NCBI GenBank assembly: GCA_030447525.1
Contig: JAUJOR010000014.1
Coordinates: forward strand, 1-64,000
Length of the DNA stretch: 64,000 nucleotides
Direction: 5' to 3'
Source: Chloroflexota bacterium
GTDB taxonomy: Bacteria > Chloroflexota > UBA11872 > UBA12225
The stretch's first letter is position 1. Each line of letters opens with the position of its first letter. Positions 8,839 to 15,842 of this stretch are shown here, in pieces. The translations under genes and the position numbers were made by a program. Under the pieces are notes generated by a model. It ran no database searches. It was given only the letters and a program-made list of their open reading frames with translations, and was not told the origin of the DNA.

Positions 8839-8919
8839 AGCAGAGCCGAGGTGAGATCTGCACACGAGGCACGGAGACGAGGCACGGAGCACCCATCTGG
8901 ACCCCACCCTGGCTTAGGT
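8835..8919. repeat. Dispersed repeat, copy A
   Basis: This 85-base element starts CTAGAGCAGAGCCG and ends CGGCTTAGGT-like (CTGGCTTAGGT). It recurs as a 71-base copy at 30738-30808. The extra 14 bases come from a tandem duplication of the GAGGCACGGA core. Here it fills the whole gap between two convergent genes: the kinase TAG stop lies in its left end and the sulfatase TAA stop in its right end. The ends can pair imperfectly (AGCCGAGGTG with CACCCTGGCTT). Confidence 0.7.
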
Positions 8920-10488
8920 AGAGGGTGTGAAGAATTCCCTATCGGCCGCCACCGGGCGGGGGGGCTGGCCCAGGTAGTGCATCTCGGTGGTCAGGTTCCA
9001 GCGATACTGGTCCGCCGGGCGCGTCGCCCGCGCCCAGGCCCGCAAGACCTTGGCGTCCTCACGCTTGGCGGCGATCCGGCGGGTGATCCCCTCAGCGTCC
9101 CAGCCGTCCAGGACGCGGGCGCTGAGCGCCTCGCGCACGGGGGCACAGCGGGGGTCGGCCGCCACGTCGTGCAGCTCGTCCGGGTCACGCGAGAGATCGA
9201 ACAGCTGGGGCCGGTGGCCATGGTAGTGGCACAGCTTCCAGTGGCCGGAGCGGATCATGCGCTGGTACCAGCCCTCTTCGACGCAGAACTCGGAAAAAGC
9301 CACGTCCTCCCAGGCCGCCGGGCCGGGCCGGGGGATGCCGGGCGCGGGCGCCGGGAGGTCGGTAGCGCCGAGCAGGCCGAGCAAGCTGCGCCCGGCGAGC
9401 TGCGGCAGGGCCGGCCCGCCGGCGGCGTCGAGGAGCGTTGCCGTGACATCCAGGGCGCTCACCACCCGCGCGCAGTGCTCCCCCGCCGGCGAGGTAGCCG
9501 GCAAGACGCCGGGCCAGGAGATGATCAAGGGCACGCGCGCCGAAGCCTCGTGGAAGGTCTGCTTCCACCACAGCCCGTGCTCGCCGGCCTGCTCCCCATG
9601 GTCGGAGGTGTAGACGATCATGGTGTTTGTGGCAAAGCCATTCTCCTCCAGGGCCCGGAGAACCTGTCCGATCATGGCGTCCAGCCGGTCGACCAGGGCC
9701 CAGTAGGCGGTGCGGCAGCGCACGACCTCGTCCTCGTCGACCTCCTCGATCCCGGTATGCCGGCGCCACCACTCCAAGTAGGGGTGGTCGGGGGAAGAGG
9801 GGCGGGGGTTGCGGGGCGGGGGGACGCGCCCGCGGTAGCGGGCGTACTCTTCTCCTCGGACGACGAAGGGCTGGTGGGGGAGCATGAACCCCACGGAGAG
9901 GAGAAAGGGCGGCGCCGGCGCGCCGGGGGGCAGGCTGCGCCGCTCCACGCCCCGGCGGTTGAGCCAGTCCACGGCAGCGGCTGTGACGTACTCGTCATGC
10001 ACCTGATAGCCCCCCTGCCCGGGACCGGAACGGGTCAGGCTCACCCGTGCCGGGCCCGCCGTCCCCTCCAGCGGGCCCCGCGGGGCCGAGGGGCCGCCCT
10101 CGAAGTTGGGGGAGTGGTCGCCAACCAGGCGCTCGCTGTAGCCCCGCAGCTGGTCCGGGCCAAGGGAGTGCATCCGCCCCACCAGGGCGGTGTGATAGCC
10201 GGCGGCGCCCAGGGCGTGGGCAAAGGTAGGAATACCGGAGTCCAGAATGTGCGAGTTGTTCCAGCACTCGTTCTGGTACGGATGCCTCCCGGTGAGCATG
10301 GACATGCGCGACGGGACGCAGATGGGGGCGGGGCAGTACGCGGCGTCGAAAACCACCCCCTGCCCGGCTAGCCGATCGAGGTGGGGCGTCTGCACCACCG
10401 CGTCGCCGTAGCAGCCGGCGACATAAGGGCTGTGCTGGTCGGACAGGAGGTGCAAGATGTTCGGGCGCGGTGCAGATCGGTCGTTCAC
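8914..10488 (-). CDS. Sulfatase (arylsulfatase family)
   Basis: Sulfatase-fold hydrolase of 524 residues. The formylglycine motif is CVPSR, with the modified Cys at residue 57 in PICVPSRMSMLTGR. Early metal-site residues (PNILHLLSDQ) and the late HGEQAGEHGLWWKQTFHEAS segment also fit the family. Activity would need a formylglycine-generating enzyme, which is not in the window. There is no N-terminal signal peptide, so it is probably cytoplasmic unless the true start differs. It lies 114 bases downstream of a second sulfatase on the same strand, probably co-transcribed. With the fucosidase this hints at breakdown of sulfated glycans; phosphonate or choline-sulfate substrates are alternatives. 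Confidence 0.9.
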   Translation of the reverse strand: MNDRSAPRPNILHLLSDQHSPYVAGCYGDAVVQTPHLDRLAGQGVVFDAAYCPAPICVPSRMSMLTGRHPYQNECWNNSHILDSGIPTFAHALGAAGYHTALVGRMHSLGPDQLRGYSERLVGDHSPNFEGGPSAPRGPLEGTAGPARVSLTRSGPGQGGYQVHDEYVTAAAVDWLNRRGVERRSLPPGAPAPPFLLSVGFMLPHQPFVVRGEEYARYRGRVPPPRNPRPSSPDHPYLEWWRRHTGIEEVDEDEVVRCRTAYWALVDRLDAMIGQVLRALEENGFATNTMIVYTSDHGEQAGEHGLWWKQTFHEASARVPLIISWPGVLPATSPAGEHCARVVSALDVTATLLDAAGGPALPQLAGRSLLGLLGATDLPAPAPGIPRPGPAAWEDVAFSEFCVEEGWYQRMIRSGHWKLCHYHGHRPQLFDLSRDPDELHDVAADPRCAPVREALSARVLDGWDAEGITRRIAAKREDAKVLRAWARATRPADQYRWNLTTEMHYLGQPPRPVAADREFFTPST

Positions 10489-10602
10489 GCCGCTGGCCAG
10501 GCGCGATCTACGGGCAGGACTTCAGACGAGAGGATCATCGTCTCCAGGGTACCGCTTTCGCGCGTCGTGCGTGCCCCGTGCCCTGCCCCAACACGGGCCG
10601 GC

Positions 10603-11988
10603 TCAGCTCCGGCTGGTGAGGCCGGTGACGGCGGGTTGCCATTCCCGCTCCCAGCGCCGCTCGATCCCCTGGCGCCAGGTCTCGGCGGCGGCGCGCAGCT
10701 CGGCCACGATCTCCGGGCGTCGCGGGGCGTGGTTGTCCCGTTCGCCCGGGTCAGCGGCCAGGTTGGTGAGGAAGACGTCGTCCTCCGGCGGCGCCCCCTC
10801 CACCAGCTGCCCATGCAGCACCAGCTTCCAGTCACCCCGGCGTACCGCCGTCTGCTGGCCCATCTCCCAGAAGATCTGATCGTGCGGCGAGGCGGCCCCC
10901 CGGGCCACCATCGGCAGCACGTCCAGCCCGTCCAGCTCGTATGCCGCCGGGTCGCCCCCGGCGGCTTGCAGGAACGTGGGGAAGACGTCCATCGCCACCC
11001 CCACCTCGTCTACCACCCTGCCGGGCGGGATCTTCTCCAGCCAGGACATCAAGGCCGGCATGCGGATGCCGCCCTCGTAAAGGCTGAACTTGTGGCCCTT
11101 CAGCGCCCCGGCGGTACCACCATAGTAGGGGTCCTGGCGCCCGTCCAGCCAGTTTCGCGCCTCCCGCGAGGGCCCGTTGTCGCTCTGGAAAAAGATACAG
11201 GTCTGCTCCCGGATGCCTTGCCGCTCCAGCTCGTCCAGGACGGCCCCCACGGCGTCGTCCACCGCGCCGATCATCGCCGCCATGATCTGACGGTCCCAGG
11301 GCAAGTGGGCAAAGCGGTCCTTGTACCGCTGCGGGGCGTGCATCGGGTAGTGAGGGGCATTGAACGGGACGTAGAGGAAGAACGGGCGTCCGCCCCGCGC
11401 CCCCGGGGCCGCCTGCCGCACGAAGCGCACCGCCCGCTCTCGAATCAGGTCGGTAAAGTACTCCCCGTCGGCGTAGACTTCCTGACCGTTCTCCCATAAG
11501 TCGTGCAGCGGGTTGGTCTGGCCCCGGCGGACACCGTGCACCTCGATGGGCCGATTCATCCCCCAATACGAGATGTGAGAGTAGTAGTCAATGCAGCCGG
11601 CCATGAAGCCGAGCCACTCGTCGAAGCCGTGGTCTTCGGGGCGCGATCCCCGGGCCAGCCCCAGGTGCCACTTGCCGAACAGGGCCGTCCTGTATCCCAG
11701 GGCCTTGACGGCGGTAGCGATAGTGGGGACGCTCGCCGGCAGGCCGGCGGTGTTGCGCCCCCCGCCGAGGATAGAGCGCACCCCGGCATTGCCCGGGTAG
11801 CGACCGGTCAGCACGCTGGCCCGTGACGGCGAGCAGACCGGCGAGTTGGAGTACCAGTTGGTGAAGCGCACCCCGGTGGCTGCCAGCCGGTCGAGGTGGG
11901 GCGTCTTGAAGTCGGTGGCCCCCATGCACGAGAGGTCGCCGTAGCCCTGGTCGTCGGTGTAAAAGACGATAAAGTTCGGCCGCGTCAT
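10603..11988 (-). CDS. Sulfatase, N-acetylgalactosamine-6-sulfatase/arylsulfatase A type
   Basis: Sulfatase of 461 residues with metal-binding start PNFIVFYTDDQGYGDLSC and formylglycine motif CSPSR (Cys52, then ASVLTGRYP). The KWHLG segment and GHKFSLYEGGIRMPALMSW segment match the arylsulfatase A/GALNS-like branch common in glycan-degrading bacteria. It is distinct from the adjacent sulfatase, so the two probably act on different linkages. No signal peptide is visible. It is the upstream member of the two-gene minus-strand pair. A formylglycine-generating enzyme would be required in trans. Confidence 0.92.
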   Translation of the reverse strand: MTRPNFIVFYTDDQGYGDLSCMGATDFKTPHLDRLAATGVRFTNWYSNSPVCSPSRASVLTGRYPGNAGVRSILGGGRNTAGLPASVPTIATAVKALGYRTALFGKWHLGLARGSRPEDHGFDEWLGFMAGCIDYYSHISYWGMNRPIEVHGVRRGQTNPLHDLWENGQEVYADGEYFTDLIRERAVRFVRQAAPGARGGRPFFLYVPFNAPHYPMHAPQRYKDRFAHLPWDRQIMAAMIGAVDDAVGAVLDELERQGIREQTCIFFQSDNGPSREARNWLDGRQDPYYGGTAGALKGHKFSLYEGGIRMPALMSWLEKIPPGRVVDEVGVAMDVFPTFLQAAGGDPAAYELDGLDVLPMVARGAASPHDQIFWEMGQQTAVRRGDWKLVLHGQLVEGAPPEDDVFLTNLAADPGERDNHAPRRPEIVAELRAAAETWRQGIERRWEREWQPAVTGLTSRS

Positions 11989-12006
11989 GCCCTGTCCCTT
12001 TCAGTT

Positions 12007-12054
12007 CTCAATCCCTACGGTCCTCAATCCCTACGGTCCTCAATCCCTACGGTC
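12007..12054. repeat. 16-bp tandem repeat, three exact copies
   Basis: The unit CTCAATCCCTACGGTC occurs three times in perfect tandem (12007-12022, 12023-12038, 12039-12054), followed by a broken fourth unit. It lies about 20 bases upstream of the sulfatase start on its 5' side. Such short arrays often vary in copy number. Confidence 0.9.
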
Positions 12055-12078
12055 CTTGATTCGACAACGAGACTTCTC

Positions 12079-12188
12079 GGTACCGCGGTGCCTCGTGTCA
12101 TCCTGAATGCAGTGAAGGATCCGTGCCCCGCCACCGCTAGGAGGACGGATCCTTCGCTCCCCCTGTCAGGTCAAGTGAGAATGGTACC
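12079..12188. mobile_element. MITE/REP-like inverted-repeat element
   Basis: The element is bounded by GGTACC at both ends (12079-12084 and 12183-12188). It contains a perfect 11-bp inverted repeat, GAAGGATCCGT at 12114-12124 and ACGGATCCTTC at 12145-12155. The segment GTGTCATCCTGAATGCAGTG resembles widespread non-coding repeats in Chloroflexota and other genomes that read TGTCATCCTGAGCG followed by GAAGGATC. It has no coding capacity. The call as a mobile element is inference from structure. Confidence 0.5.
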
Positions 12189-12343
12189 GACGGGGCGTTT
12201 CGGGGCATGGTTGCGTCAGATGAAAGTGCTACCGAGAGGGGTCGCTCCTGGGGGAGTATGCTACTCGTCAGGAGGCGCGGCGTGACGACCAGTAGACCAG
12301 CTCCCGGGAGGAGACCAGCACCCGGGAGGAAAGGGCCACGGCC

Positions 12344-13222
12344 GTGATCAGCGCCGGCGAGCGGGCCTGGAACTCCGCCACCACCCTGTACCTGGCGCGG
12401 CGCCTGCAGGCCCTGAGGGGCGAGCCAGGGAGGACGCAGCCCCTGGCCGTACTGGACGTAGGCTGCGGCGACGGGACGGTGATGGAGCAGCTGCTCGATT
12501 ACGGCCACTCCCTGTACGGTTACGAGCTACGCGCGTCCGGCCAGGATCCCCGGGGCCGGTTAGGGGCGCGCTTGGGGGCGGAGTATGACCACCGCGTCCG
12601 CTGGGCCTCGGACGAGCGCTCCATCCCCTTTGGCGACGCATCGTTTGACGTGCTCTACGCCAATCAGGTATGCGAGCACGTTCGGTTCTTGGACCGCCTG
12701 TTGGGGGAGTGCGCCCGGGTGCTCAAGCCGGGGGGCGTCTTGCTGGCCACCTTCCCCCTGGCCACGGCCCCTGTGGAGTGGCATCTCAAGGTGCCCTTCG
12801 CCCACTGGGTGCCCCCGGGGGGGCTGCGCGTGCGCTATCTACAGGCCTTCTACGGCCTGGGCCTGCGCCCCCGGCTGGCCGGGGCCTCGGCGCTGGAGAC
12901 GGCGCGTGCCCAGGACGCCTATCTCACCGAACGGGTGTTCTACCGCTTCCTTAACGAGGTGGTCATGCTGGCCGGCCACCACTTCGGGTCGTGCCAGACG
13001 GAGACCGCCCTGTGGCTGCGGGCCAAGCTAGACTTGCTGGGCGCTCGCGGGGGGGCGGCCGGGGCGGGGGTCACGCTGCTGCGCCCACTGGCAGGTGCGA
13101 CGCTGGCGGCGGCCGTAACGCACCTGTTCAACGCCGCCTTTTGCCTGCGCGCTCCGAGCGCCCCACGCGCCCCGGGCGCCGGCGACGCGCCATCGGCCGG
13201 GGCCGTCCCGCACGGTCGCTAG
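12344..13222 (+). CDS. Class I SAM-dependent methyltransferase
   Basis: Protein of 292 residues with the Rossmann methyltransferase motif I VLDVGCGDGTVMEQLL (about 36-51). An acidic motif II follows at GYEL, then IPFGDASFDVLYANQVCEHV and RVLKPGGVLLATFP, typical of Methyltransf_11. The GTG start at 12344 follows a GGGAGGAAAG site. The C-terminal third is Leu/Ala-rich and ends in a disordered Pro/Gly tail. No partner gene defines the substrate. The H/VRFLDRL pattern is common in glycolipid or cell-wall methyltransferases, but this is not enough to name a substrate. Confidence 0.85.
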   Translation: MISAGERAWNSATTLYLARRLQALRGEPGRTQPLAVLDVGCGDGTVMEQLLDYGHSLYGYELRASGQDPRGRLGARLGAEYDHRVRWASDERSIPFGDASFDVLYANQVCEHVRFLDRLLGECARVLKPGGVLLATFPLATAPVEWHLKVPFAHWVPPGGLRVRYLQAFYGLGLRPRLAGASALETARAQDAYLTERVFYRFLNEVVMLAGHHFGSCQTETALWLRAKLDLLGARGGAAGAGVTLLRPLAGATLAAAVTHLFNAAFCLRAPSAPRAPGAGDAPSAGAVPHGR

Positions 13223-13500
13223 GGTGTAGGGGGCTCCGGGGTGCTCTTTCGAGCATCGCTCCCCTGGAGCATCTACGAAGGACTCCCTCACAAGACATGT
13301 GTTGAGCACTCCCGCAGCTGGCAAATAACTTGCATTGTTGGGAGACGAGGCCGGCGGGCAGGCCGCGCCGCGCTCGGATCAGCCCGTTGCTTCGGGGAGG
13401 GGGCTGCGTCTGGCCGCGGGCGCGGTGGCCGGCAGGCGCGGACGTGTACCGTCTTGGCGCGTGCACCGTGTGTATGTGGCGCGTGTAGTAAGGAACGTTG

Positions 13501-14874
13501 ATGCTCAACGCTACCGTCAAGGCCCACCGCCCATATTTGCGGGCCAGCGCCGGCATTCAGAAGCTGTTCGTGATGCTCACCATGCAGCCGACGGTGGAGG
13601 CAGGGCGGGGCCGGCCGCGGATCAACCTGGCGTTGGTGATGGACACCAGCGGCTCGATGCGCGAGCCGGCGCCGGGTGTGCAGCCGGAGATCACCCCGGC
13701 CGAGCCCTTCACCGTGGATGGCAAGACCTATAACGCAACGTATAAAGGTGCCAGCAAGCTGGACGTGGCCATGGAGGCGGCGCGCCGGCTCTTGGAGAGC
13801 CCGCACCTGCAGCCGGATGACACCATCTCCCTTACCCAGTTTGACGACCGGTCAGAGGTGGTGGCTTCCGGTGCGGTGGGTGAACGTAAGATGCAGCTCC
13901 TGGAGGCCGTGGGCCGGCTACAAGAATACAGCGGCGGCACGCACATGGCGCCCGGACTGCAGAACGCCGCCGGGGAGCTCCGCCGCCAGGCAGACGCGAC
14001 GCGCACCGTATTCCTCCTCACAGACGGCCTGGCGGTGGATGAGGACGAGTGCCGCCGGGCGGCGGCCGCGCTGGCGGAGCTGCGCGCCCGCATCGTCGCC
14101 CTGGGCGTGGGCGAGGAGTACAACGAAGATCTCCTTACCGAGCTGTGCAGCATCACCCAGGGCCGGCCGTATGACTTCCGAGACATGACCGTACTGCCCC
14201 AGATTCTGGAGGGGGAGCTGGGATCGGCCACCCGCCAGGTGGTGTCCGACGTGCAAGTCACCGTGAAGACGGTGCGCGACGTGCGCCTGGTCTCGGCCAC
14301 GCGGGTGTACCCCAGCCTGGCTGACCTGGACGCCACCCAGGTGCCTTTGCAGCTGGGCAGCCTGGAGGCGGACGATCGTACGGTGTTCGTCCTGGAGCTG
14401 GACGTCCCCGAGCGCCCGGCGGTACGGGCGCGCCTGGCCCAGGTGGGCGTGACTTACTGGGTACCGGCCGAGCGGTACCGCGGGGAAGTCCCTCCCTTCG
14501 ACCTGGTAGTGGAGTTCACCGCCGAGGAGGCGCTGGCGGCCGCCGTGGACGCCGAGGTGATGGGCTACGTGCAGCAGCGCAACGTAGACAACCTGGTACG
14601 GCAGGCGGCCGACCAGGCCCGCAGCAACCCGGAGCAGGCGGCCAAGACGCTCCAAGTCGCTCGGGGGATGACCCAGCGCCTGGGGAATCGGGGCATGACC
14701 GTAGCCCTGGGCAAGGCCGAGGAAGAGCTGCGTGGGACCGGGGCGATCTCCGAGGGGACGCGCAAGACGATCAAGGTGGGGGCACGCACGCGCACGATGA
14801 AGGTCGGCGGTCCCGACGAGACCCCTCAGAACGTCCCGTCCCAAGAAGAGATCCGGCGACTGACCGGCGCCTGA
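13501..14874 (+). CDS. VWA-domain protein of a phospho-signalling operon
   Basis: Protein of 457 residues with a von Willebrand factor A domain at about 40-235. It carries a complete MIDAS: DTSGS at residues 48-52, the Thr of SGGTHMAPGL, and the Asp of LLTDGLAVDED. A beta-sandwich region (about 240-345) and a helical C-terminal part follow, with a Thr-rich basic tail (KTIKVGARTRTMKVGG) that could be a phosphorylation target. There is no signal peptide. AAGGA precedes ATG 13501. It is first in a four-gene run with FHA, PP2C and kinase genes; in such systems the VWA protein is often the scaffold or effector read by an FHA domain. Confidence 0.88.
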   Translation: MLNATVKAHRPYLRASAGIQKLFVMLTMQPTVEAGRGRPRINLALVMDTSGSMREPAPGVQPEITPAEPFTVDGKTYNATYKGASKLDVAMEAARRLLESPHLQPDDTISLTQFDDRSEVVASGAVGERKMQLLEAVGRLQEYSGGTHMAPGLQNAAGELRRQADATRTVFLLTDGLAVDEDECRRAAAALAELRARIVALGVGEEYNEDLLTELCSITQGRPYDFRDMTVLPQILEGELGSATRQVVSDVQVTVKTVRDVRLVSATRVYPSLADLDATQVPLQLGSLEADDRTVFVLELDVPERPAVRARLAQVGVTYWVPAERYRGEVPPFDLVVEFTAEEALAAAVDAEVMGYVQQRNVDNLVRQAADQARSNPEQAAKTLQVARGMTQRLGNRGMTVALGKAEEELRGTGAISEGTRKTIKVGARTRTMKVGGPDETPQNVPSQEEIRRLTGA

Positions 14875-14940
14875 TCGTCCCGCCGGCGGGCGCCGTCCGC
14901 GGGGTCAATACAAGGCAACGTCTCTATACAGGAGCAACGA

Positions 14941-15699
14941 ATGCAAACGTGCCAGGTGTGTGGGAAGCAGAACCCCGCAGGCGTGGAATACTGCGAGGAC
15001 TGCGGGGCATCGCTGAGGCCGGCAAGCGGGCAGGCGCCGGCCGGCCCCCAGGTGGCCGGCACGTCTGGACCGGTGGCACCACCGGTGGTGACAACGGCGC
15101 CGCCTGTTGGGGCGGCGCCGAGGACAGACGCAGCGCCCGGCGTCGCCCCGGAGCTCCCGACGGCGGGTGTCCCACCGCTCGCGGAGGGTGCGGCGGCCGT
15201 GATGCCACCCACGCCCGTCACAGGAGCAGCCACAGGAGCAGCCACAGGGGACGCTACTGCGCCCGCGCCCCCGGCGCCCCAGACGGCGCCCCAGCCACCA
15301 GCGCCCCAGGCAGCGGGGGCGGCGGTTTCAGACGTCCCGGCGAGTCCGGCGGGGTTGCGTCCGCGCCTGGTGGCGAAGCGCTTTGGCGCCCTCACTGGCG
15401 AGGAGATCCCGTTGCTGGCTCAGCGCCTCGTCGTGGGGCGCTTCGACCCTGAGACGGGACCGGTGGACGTCGACCTCTCCGGCGCCCCAGGGTCGGAGCA
15501 CATCTCCCGGCAGCACGCCGAGCTGTACCGAGAAGGAGACGGGCCGTGGCTGGTACGCGACCTGGGGTCGACCAACGGCGTCTTCGTCAAGGGTGGGCGC
15601 GAGGCGTCGTTCGGCCCGCGGATCACCGCCCCGCGCCCCCTCTCCGATGGCGATGAGCTGGCTTTTGGAAACGCCCGCTTCGTCTTCAAGACCAATTGA
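14941..15699 (+). CDS. Zinc-ribbon and FHA-domain protein
   Basis: Protein of 252 residues. The N-terminal zinc ribbon has Cys at 4, 7, 18 and 21 (CQVC...CEDC), a Pro/Ala/Thr-rich linker spans about 30-135, and a C-terminal FHA domain spans about 150-250. The FHA core residues are present: GRF, SRQHAEL and DLGSTNGVFVKG. It would bind phosphothreonine on partners, most likely the neighbouring VWA protein or kinase. The linker is encoded by repetitive GC-rich DNA and contains several Thr. An AGGAG-like site (CAGGAGCAACG) precedes the ATG. The same four-Cys ribbon opens the kinase two genes downstream, a sign that the pair work together. Confidence 0.9.
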   Translation: MQTCQVCGKQNPAGVEYCEDCGASLRPASGQAPAGPQVAGTSGPVAPPVVTTAPPVGAAPRTDAAPGVAPELPTAGVPPLAEGAAAVMPPTPVTGAATGAATGDATAPAPPAPQTAPQPPAPQAAGAAVSDVPASPAGLRPRLVAKRFGALTGEEIPLLAQRLVVGRFDPETGPVDVDLSGAPGSEHISRQHAELYREGDGPWLVRDLGSTNGVFVKGGREASFGPRITAPRPLSDGDELAFGNARFVFKTN

Positions 15700-15842
15700 C
15701 GACCGCACTGATGCCCGAATCTGCGCCCTTCAATCTGGAGTCGGGAATCGACCCCCATCTGCAACCGGATTCCTCCCTGGAACCGCGCACCTCCAGTTGA
15801 CGAGAGCGATAGACGAGAACGGTTGACGAGAGCGATAAACGT

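Larger units (their letters stand above)
11989..12343. other. Intergenic region carrying repeats
   Basis: No gene is visible in these 355 bases between divergent sulfatase and methyltransferase genes. They hold three tandem copies of a 16-bp unit and a roughly 110-bp inverted-repeat element, both annotated separately. A GGGAGGAAAG ribosome site precedes the methyltransferase GTG. Confidence 0.6.

Noticed and set aside
8851-10371. 506-residue plus-strand open frame
   Set aside because: It is antisense to the sulfatase at 8914-10488, which has all family motifs. The plus-strand translation is Gly/Pro/Arg/His-rich without any recognisable domain.
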